Shown here piece after piece: positions 42,474 to 51,086 of a stretch of 64,000 bases of DNA (its first letter is position 1; every line of letters begins with the position of its first letter). The translations under genes and the position numbers were made by a program. The stretch is from Janibacter cremeus (GTDB taxonomy: Bacteria; Actinomycetota; Actinomycetes; Actinomycetales; Dermatophilaceae). Under the pieces are notes generated by a model. It had not been told where the DNA came from. It searched no databases and saw nothing but the letters and a program-made list of their open reading frames with translations. Where the stretch lies: assembly GCF_013409205.1 (NCBI RefSeq), contig NZ_JACCAE010000001.1, forward strand, positions 372,001-436,000. Reading direction: 5' to 3'.

Positions 42474-44330
42474 ATGACGAAGCGGTCGAGTCGGCACGCC
42501 CTCGCTCTTGCCACGCTGGTGTGGTTGCTCATCGAGCTGCTGAGGGGGTGGACTCCCCTGCTCATCACGCTCGTCGGCCGCGCCGCGGAGACTCCGCCGG
42601 AGCTCATCGGCGCCTTCGCGCTCGGGGCGACCGCCGCTCCCCTCGTGGTCCTGCTGGTGCTCGGCCGCCGGCTCCTCGCGTTGGGTGCCGTCGTGCCCGC
42701 GCTGCTCGTGGTGGCCCTCACCGCGCGCCTGGGCCTCCCCCTCGTCGGGGGCAGGCCGCTCCTGGTGGTCGCGACCGTGGGGGTGGTCGCCGCGGTGCTC
42801 GCGCTGTCGCTGGCCGCCGGACGAGCGGGACGGTCGCTGGTCCCCGGCCTGTTCACCGGCGTGGCGCTCGCGGCCGTCACCCACGCGGCGTTGGGCACGT
42901 GGGCGGCGGTGTGGCGGGACGACCCGGCCGCTCTCGTGGTGGACACCGTGCTCATCGTCCTCGTGGCGGTTTCCCTGCGGCCGCTGTGGGGCACCACACC
43001 GGATCCGGCTCCCCGACGGGCCGGCTGGCTCCTCTTCCCGACGCTCCTCCTGGCAGGGATCACCCTGGCCAACCCGGCGCGCGCTCTCGTCGCCGGCTCG
43101 TGGGGTGCAGTCCTCGTCGCCGTTGCCGTGACGGTGGCCGCGGCGTTGTCGGCTCGACCCCGGGGACCGTTCGCGCGGGCCGGGGCCGTGGTGGTCGTCG
43201 TCGTCGCAGTGGCCGTGACGATGCTGCCGGATCCCCTTCCGACGTGGTCGCTGGTGGGTTTCGCGCTGGGGATGCCGGCGCTGGCGGTGCTGCTCGCTGC
43301 CGGCGGCGGGTCCGCGCCGGCGCCGTCCACGCGGTCGGCCACGCGGTCGGCCACGTCGGTGGCGGGGGGAGCAGTGCTCTTCACGGTCGTGCTCTTCGGG
43401 TTCTACGCCGGGTACGACCTCGGCTACCGCGCCGATCTGCTCGTCGTGGGTCTGGCGGTCGTCGTCGCCGTGGTGGCCCTGCCCCCGGTGCGCCGCGTCA
43501 CCGGCCCGGTCGGCGGGCCGGGGCCGTGGCAGGCGGCCGTTGCCGGCGCCGTCGCGGCCGCCCTCACGGGGGTGGGGCCGCTGGTCAGCGTCCGAGCACT
43601 GCCCGCGTCGCCCCCCACGGACGAGGCGACCGTGCGGTTGGCTGCGTGGAACCTGCGGATGGGCTTCGGCATCGACGGCACCTCACGGCCAGACGAGGTC
43701 GCGGACCTGTTGCGCGAGGAAGGCGCCGACGTCGTGCTGCTCAGCGAGGTCGACCGGGGGTGGCTGCTCAACGGCGGCCAGGACCAGCTGACGGTCCTCG
43801 CGCGGATGCTGGACTACCACCTCGCCTTCGGGCCGGCAGGCGACCAGGTGTGGGGCGACGCGATCCTCAGCCGGTGGCCCGTCAGCGATGTGCAGAGCAC
43901 CCGGTTGCCGGCCCACGACTCGCTCACCGGAGCGCAGACCCTCGCTGCCACGGTCGCGACGCCGACGGGTGCGCTGCAGGTGATCTCCACGCACATCCAA
44001 CCGGACGCCGATGGCAGTGACCCGACCCTGCGACAGACGCAGGACGTGGCCAGGCTGGTGCAGCAGGCGAAGGGGGATGGCCTCCCCGTGGCCGTCGGCG
44101 GGGACTTCAATTTCGAGCCGGGCAGCGGATCGTGGGAGGCGATCACCGGGGTGGGGATGGACGATGCCCTCGAGGAGGCGCGCCCGCTGCTCACCTCGAG
44201 CAGTGACGCGCCGACCCAGCAGATCGACCACGTCTTCGTCAGCGACGGCGTGAGCACGTCGAACCCTCGAACTCGGCAGGGTCTGTGGTCCGATCACCTA
44301 CCGGTGCTCGTCGACCTCGCGCTGGGGTGA
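42474..44330 (+). CDS. Membrane-anchored endonuclease/exonuclease/phosphatase family protein
   Basis: A 618-residue protein. Residues 1 to about 375 are very hydrophobic with about 10-11 helices. Residues about 388-618 form an EEP (DNase I/sphingomyelinase-like) domain with AAWNLRMGFG, the metal-binding LLSEVDRGW, GGDFNFEPGS, IDHVFVSDG and the catalytic WSDHLPVLVDL. The domain probably faces the outside. Such proteins hydrolyse phosphodiesters or phospholipid head groups. CAGACT ends 6 bases before the ATG, again without a ribosome site. It lies between the two formamidase-like paralogues. Confidence 0.88.
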   Translation: MTKRSSRHALALATLVWLLIELLRGWTPLLITLVGRAAETPPELIGAFALGATAAPLVVLLVLGRRLLALGAVVPALLVVALTARLGLPLVGGRPLLVVATVGVVAAVLALSLAAGRAGRSLVPGLFTGVALAAVTHAALGTWAAVWRDDPAALVVDTVLIVLVAVSLRPLWGTTPDPAPRRAGWLLFPTLLLAGITLANPARALVAGSWGAVLVAVAVTVAAALSARPRGPFARAGAVVVVVVAVAVTMLPDPLPTWSLVGFALGMPALAVLLAAGGGSAPAPSTRSATRSATSVAGGAVLFTVVLFGFYAGYDLGYRADLLVVGLAVVVAVVALPPVRRVTGPVGGPGPWQAAVAGAVAAALTGVGPLVSVRALPASPPTDEATVRLAAWNLRMGFGIDGTSRPDEVADLLREEGADVVLLSEVDRGWLLNGGQDQLTVLARMLDYHLAFGPAGDQVWGDAILSRWPVSDVQSTRLPAHDSLTGAQTLAATVATPTGALQVISTHIQPDADGSDPTLRQTQDVARLVQQAKGDGLPVAVGGDFNFEPGSGSWEAITGVGMDDALEEARPLLTSSSDAPTQQIDHVFVSDGVSTSNPRTRQGLWSDHLPVLVDLALG

Positions 44331-44381
44331 CGAACCCGACGCCTGCTCGTCGCCGAGGCGTGCGCTGGCTCCCGGACCGAC

Positions 44382-45137
44382 TCAACCACGGATGATCCCG
44401 AGGACCGTCGGCCAGTGCGGGGAGGCCGGGTCGACGAGGTCGAAGTGGTGCGCGTCGGGCACGAGCGTCCGGGCGGCAGGGAAGTCCTCGCTCTGCGCGA
44501 CGGGGACGCTCGCGTCCAGGGTGCCGTGGACGAGGTGGATGTCCGCCAGCGCCTCGGTGGTGCGTGCCGCCAGGCGGGTCGGGTCGAGCCGGGCATAGGT
44601 CATGGGCGACTCCTGCGGGCCGGCGCCGATCCAGTCACGGACCGCGTCGCCACCGAGGCGCTGTGCCACCGCCGCGTCGAAGTCGGCCACCGGCGCGAGG
44701 GCGACCACGCGTACCGGTGGCAGATCCCCCGCCAGCGCCCGCCAGAGCGCCAGGGCACCACCGGCGGAGTGCCCGACCCAGACCCGCACGTCGACGTGCT
44801 CCGCACGCAGGTGCGCGTCCAGGGCGGCGAGGTCCTCCGTGGCGGTGCAGGCCGCTCCGGGCACCCGTCGGTACTCGGGGAGCACGACCTGCCACCCCGC
44901 GGCGACGAGCGCCCGCGCCTGGGGCCGCAAGTGCGTCCGGTCCACGCCGGGCCGGAAGTAGCCGCCGTGCACGAGCACGGCGGCCGGGGCCTCGACCGGC
45001 CCGTATCGCTCGAAGACCGCGTCCTTGGAGGTGCGGTAGCGCTCCACGGTCCCCGCGTCGTCGCGCTGCCCCTCCTCGAGCAGGCGGGCGAGTGCCTCGT
45101 CCTCGACGGCCTCGATCGGGGTGGGCTGCAACGGCAC
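44382..45137 (-). CDS. Alpha/beta hydrolase, paralogue of the formamidase-like gene
   Basis: A 251-residue hydrolase very close to the protein at 41643-42392: HGGYFRPGVDR, EYRRVPGAA, VWVGHSAGGALALWRAL, a late VHGTLDASVPVAQS acid region and DAHHFDLVDP. All catalytic-triad residues are kept. The GTG at 45137 is chosen because AGGAAGGGAGGG lies upstream; the longer frames run into the next gene region. The two copies probably arose by local duplication with the EEP gene between them. One may be the kynurenine formamidase and the other may have a new ester or amide substrate. Confidence 0.85.
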   Translation of the reverse strand: MPLQPTPIEAVEDEALARLLEEGQRDDAGTVERYRTSKDAVFERYGPVEAPAAVLVHGGYFRPGVDRTHLRPQARALVAAGWQVVLPEYRRVPGAACTATEDLAALDAHLRAEHVDVRVWVGHSAGGALALWRALAGDLPPVRVVALAPVADFDAAVAQRLGGDAVRDWIGAGPQESPMTYARLDPTRLAARTTEALADIHLVHGTLDASVPVAQSEDFPAARTLVPDAHHFDLVDPASPHWPTVLGIIRG

Positions 45138-45288
45138 GGTCGGCCCTCCCTTCCTCGATCTGCACGAAGTGCCCATGTTCGTCCCGTCCGGGCCACTGCG
45201 CAAACGCACCGGGCGACGAGCGGCCCCTCGACGTGCGTTCCGGCGGGCGCTGACCGGGTTGTCCCCAGCCCGGGCTACTGTTCGGCCC

Positions 45289-46137
45289 ATGTCCACATGG
45301 TCCCGGGGAGGGCTTGCGATCCTGCTCTCGAGCCTGGTCACATCGGCGTGCACCTCGCCGGGTGGGTCGACCGCGGCGACGGTGACGGTGACCGAGACGG
45401 CGAGCACCACGGCCACGGCCACGGCCACGGCCGCGCCCACGACGGTCACGCCGTCCCCGGTGACGGTCACCGAGACGGCACCGACACCCCCGGCCGAGGG
45501 TGGCCCCGGCGGGGCCTCCCCCGCGCTCGGTGCGCTGGGGTCCCTCCCGGTCAAGGGGCGCGCGCCGAAGACGGGGTACGACCGGGCCCAGTTCGGCCAG
45601 GCGTGGAGCGACGCGGTGGAGGTCGACGGGGGTCGCAACGGCTGCGACACCCGCAACGACGTGCTGCGTCGGGATCTCACCGGCATCACGCTCGACCCCT
45701 CCACCGGCGGGTGCGTCGTGCTCACCGGGACGCTGCAGGATCCCTTCACGGGCACGACGATCTCCTTCGTCCGCGGCCGGGACACCTCGCGTGAGGTGCA
45801 GATCGACCACCTCGTGGCCCTGTCCAACGCGTGGCAGACCGGCGCGCAGCAGCTGGGGGTGCAGCAGCGCGAGGACCTGGCCAACGACCCGCTCAACCTG
45901 CTCGCCGTGCAGGGCAGTGCCAATGCGCAGAAGGGCGCCGGCGACGCCGCCACCTGGCTCCCGCGCAAGGCCTTCCGCTGCGACTACGCCGCACGTCAGA
46001 TCGCGGTCAAGCAGCGCCACCACCTCTGGGTGACCCCGCCCGAGCGCGACGCCCTGACCCGGATCCTTCGCTCGTGCCCCGACCAGCCGCTGCCGACGCC
46101 GGCCGGCACCGGTGTGCCCGCGCGCGGTGCCCCATGA
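45289..46137 (+). CDS. Secreted lipoprotein HNH nuclease
   Basis: A 282-residue protein with a lipoprotein signal (lipobox LVTSAC, about residues 17-22), a Thr/Val/Ala-rich linker (about 28-80) and a GmrSD/DUF1524-type HNH domain (about 100-270): QIDHLVALSNAW, DPLNLLAVQGSANAQKG and AVKQRHHLWV. The Asp-His pair and later Asn/His are the likely metal and catalytic residues. It should act outside the cell on DNA or RNA. TACTGT ends 7 bases before the ATG with no ribosome site, so leaderless translation is likely. It overlaps the excalibur gene by 4 bp. Confidence 0.9.
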   Translation: MSTWSRGGLAILLSSLVTSACTSPGGSTAATVTVTETASTTATATATAAPTTVTPSPVTVTETAPTPPAEGGPGGASPALGALGSLPVKGRAPKTGYDRAQFGQAWSDAVEVDGGRNGCDTRNDVLRRDLTGITLDPSTGGCVVLTGTLQDPFTGTTISFVRGRDTSREVQIDHLVALSNAWQTGAQQLGVQQREDLANDPLNLLAVQGSANAQKGAGDAATWLPRKAFRCDYAARQIAVKQRHHLWVTPPERDALTRILRSCPDQPLPTPAGTGVPARGAP

Positions 46138-46544
46138 GCAGGGCGAAGGGGGCCTTGACGGCCGTGCTCCTCGCGCTCGTCCTGGGCGGGTGCAGCGGTG
46201 ACGGGGACCCCGCTGCCGCGCCGGCCCCCACGACGACCGTCACCACGACGGCCACCACGACCGTGACGACGACCCCGACGGAGACCGCGGACGTCCCGAC
46301 CAGCACGACGACGACCACGCCACCTGCGCCGCCACCCGAGCCGGAATCCGCTCCGGCGGAGCCCGAGCCCACCCCGGAACCGGAGCCGCAACCGGCGACC
46401 ACGGCAGCACCGTCGGGAGCCGGGCAGACCCCCTTCGCCAACTGCACCGCGGCCCGAGCCGCCGGAGGTGCGCCCGTGCACGTGGGCGACCCCGGATACG
46501 GCCGTCACCTCGACCGGGACGGTGACGGCGTCGGCTGCGAGTGA
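46134..46544 (+). CDS. Lipoprotein with excalibur calcium-binding domain
   Basis: A 136-residue secreted lipoprotein: lipobox LVLGGC, a long Thr-rich then Pro/Glu-rich linker (about residues 30-95), and a C-terminal excalibur domain (FANCTAARAAGGAPV and DRDGDGVGCE) with the DxDxDGxxCE calcium motif and two conserved Cys. Excalibur domains often accompany extracellular nucleases. The ATGA overlap with the HNH nuclease gene shows joint production, so it may present calcium to, or dock, the nuclease at the surface. Confidence 0.9.
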   Translation: MSRAKGALTAVLLALVLGGCSGDGDPAAAPAPTTTVTTTATTTVTTTPTETADVPTSTTTTTPPAPPPEPESAPAEPEPTPEPEPQPATTAAPSGAGQTPFANCTAARAAGGAPVHVGDPGYGRHLDRDGDGVGCE

Positions 46545-46553
46545 CCCGATCGC

Positions 46554-47837
46554 TCAGGGAAGGACGGCGTGGCGCGCCCTCGCCCAGAGCAGGACGGGGA
46601 TGAGGGTGAGGGCGAGCAGCCCGCCCCCCAGGGCGAGCGCCTGGTAGCTGCTCGTCGCCAGCACCAGACCGGAGGTGACCCCGCCCCCGGCGCCGGCGAG
46701 CGCGACGAGGACGTCGATGGCCCCCTGGGTACGGGCCCTGTTCTGCGGGACGGTGGCGTCCACGACGAGCGTGGTGCCGGTGATCAGGCCGAGGTTCCAG
46801 CCGAGACCGAGCAGGCTGAGAGCCAGGATGAGCAGGCCCACGGACTCCCCCGGTGCGAGCGCCGCGACCACCCCGGCCGCCAGCAGCGTCACCCCGGAAG
46901 CCAGCACCATCGGGGTGCGCCCGAACCTGTCGAGCAGGACACCGGTCACGGGCGAGGGCAGCCACATCGCCGCGATGTGCGCACCGATGACCACCCCGAC
47001 CGCGCCCATGTCGTGGCCGTGGGCCCGCATGTGCACGGGCGTCATCGTCATGACGGCGACCATCACCATCTGGGTCAGGATCATCACCGTGGCGCCCACC
47101 CACACACCGGTCCCGACCGTGGGGGCCCGGCCGGACTCCGCCCCGGCCGCAGTCGACACGGCGTCCTTGGCGGCGGCGATCCGCTTGGCCAACAGGTACG
47201 GGTCGGGCCGCAGGAAGGCCAGGAGCACCGCACCGGCCGCGCTGTAGGCCACCCCCGAGAGGATGAAGGGGCCGGCCAGGGTCGGCACGCCCATCGCGTC
47301 GGCCACCTCACCCATGGGCTCGATGAGGTTGGGGCCGGCCACCGCACCGACCGTGGTGGCGACCATGGCCATGCTCGTGCCGAATCCGCGTCGGTGCTCC
47401 GGCGCCAGGTCGGTCCCGGCGTACCGGGCCTGCAGGTTGGTGGCCGTCCCGGAGCCGTAGACGAAGAGGGCGAGGAAGAGGAAGGGCACGTTGTCGGCGA
47501 CCGCGGCCAGGACCACGCCGAAGGCCCCCAGGCCCCCCGCGAGGAAGCCGTAGGCCAGACCGACGCGTCGTCCGAGGCGTTGGGTGGAGCGGCCCACCGC
47601 GTACGCGGCCAGGGCCGACCCGAGGGTGAACAGTCCCGTCGGCAGCCCGGAGAGCCCCTCCGAGCCCAGCATGTCCTGGGCGAGCAGCGCCCCCACGGAG
47701 ATGCCTGCCGCCAGGCCGGCGCCGCCGAGGATCTGGCTGATCACGACGACGGTCAGGGTGCGTCGGTGGACCTGCGCCTGCTCCGCCTCGCTCGGCAGCG
47801 GCTCCCTCGGCCCGGTCAGGACCTCAGGTGTGGTCAC
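46554..47837 (-). CDS. MFS transporter
   Basis: A 427-residue MFS protein with about 12 helices and the loop motif GRSTQRLGRRVGL. GAGGAGG at 47844-47850 sits about 6 bases before the GTG at 47837 and decides the start; the ATG at 47852 lies upstream of that ribosome site and is not likely used. The substrate is unknown; the overall type is a drug or metabolite exporter. The MOSC gene lies 26 bp upstream on the same strand, so they may be co-transcribed. Confidence 0.88.
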   Translation of the reverse strand: MTTPEVLTGPREPLPSEAEQAQVHRRTLTVVVISQILGGAGLAAGISVGALLAQDMLGSEGLSGLPTGLFTLGSALAAYAVGRSTQRLGRRVGLAYGFLAGGLGAFGVVLAAVADNVPFLFLALFVYGSGTATNLQARYAGTDLAPEHRRGFGTSMAMVATTVGAVAGPNLIEPMGEVADAMGVPTLAGPFILSGVAYSAAGAVLLAFLRPDPYLLAKRIAAAKDAVSTAAGAESGRAPTVGTGVWVGATVMILTQMVMVAVMTMTPVHMRAHGHDMGAVGVVIGAHIAAMWLPSPVTGVLLDRFGRTPMVLASGVTLLAAGVVAALAPGESVGLLILALSLLGLGWNLGLITGTTLVVDATVPQNRARTQGAIDVLVALAGAGGGVTSGLVLATSSYQALALGGGLLALTLIPVLLWARARHAVLP

Positions 47838-47863
47838 GCTCGACCTCCTCATCGACTCGCGGA

Positions 47864-48739
47864 TCAGGCGGGGACGACGTCATCGCCGACGCTCAGCTCG
47901 CCCTGCGTCAGGGGGACGAGCCGGGTGCCGAACCACGTCTTGCCGTCCCAGCGGCGGTGCCGCGCGAGGGTACGCATCGGCTCCTTCCCTCGCTCGAGGG
48001 TATCCGGGTCGATCGTCGTCATGACGCACCGGTCGCAGGTCTCGGCGGTGCGGAACTCCACGTCCCCGATCCTCACCGTCGGCCAGTCGTCCTCGGCGAA
48101 GGGCTCCTGGCCGTCGATGACGAGGTTGGGGCGGAAGCGGGCCATGCTCAGGCTCGCTCCCCCTTCGGCCGTCATGACGGAACCGGCCACGGCGGCGCTG
48201 ACGTCCTCGGGGTCCAGGTCCTGCGGGTCCGGTTCGTCGGCCTCGGCGACCAGCCACTCCTCCAGCCGGGCGAGGGAGGCCTGCGAGGTCAGCAGCAGGG
48301 GGCCGGCGTCGGCCAGCGAGAGGGTGTCACCCTCCTGCCCACCGTGGGCGCCGGACACTCGTCGCACCTGCGGGTCCTCCTGCCAGACCAGGCGCATCGG
48401 GCGACCCACCCGGTCGCTGATCCACTCGCTGACGTCCTGGTCGGCCGGTGGGGCGAAACCTTGGCGCGCGATACCCACCGGGACCGGCGGCAGCCCCAAC
48501 GGTGTGTCGACGAGGATGCTCTCCCGGCCGGCATGGATGCGGATGGTCTCGTCGTCGATGATCTGCGCGCGCAACCCGAGCAGCGCGTTGACCTCGCGTG
48601 CGGTGACCCGCTCACCCATCTCGTCGACGAGTGCCCAGCGGCGGTCCCCTTCAAGGCCCCACGGCTCGACGCGGGCGGTCTCGACGTCCACGCCCCCGAG
48701 GGACTTCACCGGATAGATGCGAATCTGGGTGACCTGCAT
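47864..48739 (-). CDS. MOSC domain protein (mARC-like)
   Basis: A 291-residue protein with the N-terminal MOSC beta-barrel (VTQIRIYPVKSLGGV, LEGDRRWALVD) and the C-terminal MOSC domain with the molybdenum-binding cysteine in CDRCVMTTIDPDT. These proteins bind molybdenum cofactor and reduce N-hydroxylated or oxidised substrates. The pattern RFRPNLVIDG is typical of the YcbX/mARC branch. It has no ferredoxin domain, so it needs a separate reductase. Confidence 0.9.
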   Translation of the reverse strand: MQVTQIRIYPVKSLGGVDVETARVEPWGLEGDRRWALVDEMGERVTAREVNALLGLRAQIIDDETIRIHAGRESILVDTPLGLPPVPVGIARQGFAPPADQDVSEWISDRVGRPMRLVWQEDPQVRRVSGAHGGQEGDTLSLADAGPLLLTSQASLARLEEWLVAEADEPDPQDLDPEDVSAAVAGSVMTAEGGASLSMARFRPNLVIDGQEPFAEDDWPTVRIGDVEFRTAETCDRCVMTTIDPDTLERGKEPMRTLARHRRWDGKTWFGTRLVPLTQGELSVGDDVVPA

Positions 48740-48774
48740 GGCTTCGATGGTGCCACGCAGGTCCCGACCACCGC

Positions 48775-49140
48775 TCAGGCGTCGGCAGGCACCTCGTCGA
48801 CGGAGATCTCCTCGGCGCCCGGGGTCTGCTCGTCGAGGGCCGCGTCGCCGGAGCGCTTCAGCGCGAACCAGCCACCGAAGATCGCCGCGAACATCCCCGC
48901 GTCGACGTCCTTGAGAGTCAGCTGGGCGCAGTGGCCCGTGTGGACGCGGAACGCGACCGCGCCGGAGGTGGTCAGCCCGTCCTTGAGGTAGAGCACGTGC
49001 TTGCCCGAGGGGACGTCGAAGCGCACGACCGACTGGGTTCCGTCGAGCACACCGAGGGACGTCGTGCCGAGCATGACGTGCTTGCCCTTGAGGTGGATCG
49101 GGTCGATCATCCCGGTGCTGATCTCAACTGCGGCGCCCAT
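48775..49140 (-). CDS. Hypothetical protein
   Basis: A 121-residue protein with a mainly beta N-terminal domain (KHVMLGTTSLGVLDGTQSVV and FDVPSGKHVLYLKDG), one weak hydrophobic stretch (MFAAIFGGWFAL) and an acidic tail. The ATG at 49140 is chosen because GGAGG lies 9 bases upstream; that GGAGG is itself within the longer reading. It might be a PEGA-like or carrier protein, but I do not recognise the family. It stands alone between the MOSC gene and the divergent ABC operon. Confidence 0.65.
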   Translation of the reverse strand: MGAAVEISTGMIDPIHLKGKHVMLGTTSLGVLDGTQSVVRFDVPSGKHVLYLKDGLTTSGAVAFRVHTGHCAQLTLKDVDAGMFAAIFGGWFALKRSGDAALDEQTPGAEEISVDEVPADA

Positions 49141-49220
49141 GGTGTCGACCTCCATCGTCGAATTGGCCCGAGTCGGACACCCGAGCCCTTGCTCCTTCCA
49201 TCATGGCTCCTCGGACGCCG

Positions 49221-49264
49221 GATGTCTGCATCCATGACATGTGTCAGGCCCAAGTCGTGACATC
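49221..49264. promoter_or_regulatory. Repeated TGACAT half-sites upstream of the ABC/two-component operon
   Basis: The 165-bp region between the divergent gene at 49140 and the ABC gene at 49306 holds GATGTC (49221-49226), TGACAT (49235-49240), TGTCA (49242-49246) and TGACATC (49258-49264). The middle pair forms TGACA-TG-TGTCA. This array is a candidate binding region for the DesR-like response regulator encoded by the operon. Confidence 0.35.
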
Positions 49265-49305
49265 GCAGGATGGTGGTCGGCGGCCGGACGCAGGATGCTG
49301 GACGC

Positions 49306-50331
49306 ATGACAGACACGAGCACCCACGCGGCCACGCGGCCCGATGCCGGGGGCATCCAGCTCCACGAGGTGACCAAGCACTTCCGCTCCGGCTCGCAGAC
49401 CGTGCGCGCCGTCGCCGGCGTCGACCTGAGCATCCGGCCCGGCGAGGTCGTGGCGATCCTCGGGCCCAACGGCGCCGGCAAGACCACCACCCTGGACATG
49501 GTCCTGGGCCTGACCGAGCCGACCTCGGGGACGATCACCTCCTTCGGCGCCCCACCCCGCCGCGCCGTGCACGAAGGGAGGGTCTCGGCCGTGCTGCAGA
49601 CCGGTGGCCTGCTGCGCGACCTCACCGCCCGCGAGACCGTGCGGATGATCGCCTCGACCTTCCCGGAGCGCCGCCCGACCGAGGAGGTCATCGAGCGCGC
49701 GGGGCTCGCCGACAAGGCCGACCGCCTGGTCGCGAAGCTCTCCGGCGGTGAGCAGCAGCGACTGCGCTTCGCGCTGGCACTGCTGCCCGACCCGGACCTG
49801 CTGATCCTCGACGAGCCGACCGCCGGGATGGACGTACGCGCCCGCCGGGAGTTCTGGCGCACGATGCACCACGACGCCGCGCAGGGGCGCACCGTCCTCT
49901 TCGCCACGCACTACCTCGAGGAGGCCGACACCTTCGCCGACCGGATCGTGCTCATGGCCGGTGGTCGGGTGGTCGCGGACGGCACCACCGAGGAGATCCG
50001 CTCCCGCGCGAGCGGTCGCACGGTCAGCGCCGACGTCCGCAGGGGGGACGTCGGCGCCGTCGCCGACCGCTTGCGCGGCCGGCCCGGGACGAGCTCGGTC
50101 ACCGTGGCCGGCGAGCGGGTCACGGTGGTCGGTGAGGACTCCGACGCGCTCGCCCGGCTGCTGCTCGTCGACCTCGGCGGCAGCAACCTGGAGGTCACGA
50201 CGGCCTCGCTCGACGCGGCCTTCCTGGCGATCACCGGCGAGGCCGTGCCCGAGCCGGACAACGCTGCCGACGCACCATCGAACGACAGCCACGACGGCAC
50301 GAGCGACGCAATCCTGGAGGAGACGCGATGA
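49306..50331 (+). CDS. ABC transporter ATP-binding protein
   Basis: A 341-residue ATPase with Walker A GPNGAGKT, signature LSGGEQQRLRFAL, Walker B LLILDEPTAGMD and the switch His in FATHYLEEAD. A C-terminal DUF4162-like extension (about 225-320) is typical of drug or lipid exporters of the DrrA type. ATG at 49306 is used; an upstream GTG/ATG-containing stretch is poor. The permease gene overlaps by 4 bp (ATGA), and the two-component genes follow in the same way, so four proteins are made as one unit. Confidence 0.93.
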   Translation: MTDTSTHAATRPDAGGIQLHEVTKHFRSGSQTVRAVAGVDLSIRPGEVVAILGPNGAGKTTTLDMVLGLTEPTSGTITSFGAPPRRAVHEGRVSAVLQTGGLLRDLTARETVRMIASTFPERRPTEEVIERAGLADKADRLVAKLSGGEQQRLRFALALLPDPDLLILDEPTAGMDVRARREFWRTMHHDAAQGRTVLFATHYLEEADTFADRIVLMAGGRVVADGTTEEIRSRASGRTVSADVRRGDVGAVADRLRGRPGTSSVTVAGERVTVVGEDSDALARLLLVDLGGSNLEVTTASLDAAFLAITGEAVPEPDNAADAPSNDSHDGTSDAILEETR

Positions 50332-51086
50332 ACCCCACGATCATCGGCCTGGAGCTCAAGCGCATCGGCCGCGACTACGTCGGCCTGTTCTTCATCGCCG
50401 TCCTGCCGGCCTTCATGTACATCGTCTTCGGCGCTGCGCAGACCTTCGGCGAGGAGGACATCGGCCGGGGCAACGTGGCGCTGTACATCATGATCTCGAT
50501 GGCCGTGTACGGCGCCGTCACCGCGACGGTGAGCATCGGCGGACAGGCCGCTGTCGAGCGCCAGCAGGGGTGGGGCCGACAGCTGGGGCTGACCCCGCTT
50601 CGCGACAGCTCCTACGTCGCCGGCAAGGCGATCATCGCCCTGGCCATCGCCCTGATCCCGATCGTGCTGATCTACGGCATCGGCATCTCGACCGGAGCGG
50701 AGGGAGAGACCTGGGTCTGGTTCGCCAGCGCGGCCATCGTGCTCTTCGGGGCCTGCCTCTTCGCCCTCTACGGACTGATCTTCGGGCTCGCCTTCCGGTC
50801 CGAGTCGGCCGTCGGCGCCGCCTCCGGGTCGCTGGTGATCTTCGCCTTCCTCGGCAACATCTTCATCCCGCTGTCGGGGGTCATGCTCACGATCGCGAAG
50901 TTCACTCCCCTCTACGGGATGGTCTCCCTCGCCCGGTACCCGCTGACCGAGGGCTACTCGGTGGACATGCAGGGCAACCTCGCCCACGAGTCGCTGTGGG
51001 TCCCACTGACTAACGTGGCGGTGTGGACGATCATCATGGCCGTGGCGACGGTCCTCCTGGCGCGGCGGGGACGCGAGCGGCAGTGA
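50328..51086 (+). CDS. ABC transporter permease (ABC-2 type)
   Basis: A 252-residue ABC-2 type membrane protein with 6 helices, partner of the ATPase upstream. It lacks a substrate-binding protein, as exporters do. The stop overlaps the GTG of the histidine kinase (GTGA). Together with a DesK/DesR-like pair this layout is common for bacterial exporters that answer membrane or antibiotic stress. Confidence 0.9.
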   Translation: MNPTIIGLELKRIGRDYVGLFFIAVLPAFMYIVFGAAQTFGEEDIGRGNVALYIMISMAVYGAVTATVSIGGQAAVERQQGWGRQLGLTPLRDSSYVAGKAIIALAIALIPIVLIYGIGISTGAEGETWVWFASAAIVLFGACLFALYGLIFGLAFRSESAVGAASGSLVIFAFLGNIFIPLSGVMLTIAKFTPLYGMVSLARYPLTEGYSVDMQGNLAHESLWVPLTNVAVWTIIMAVATVLLARRGRERQ

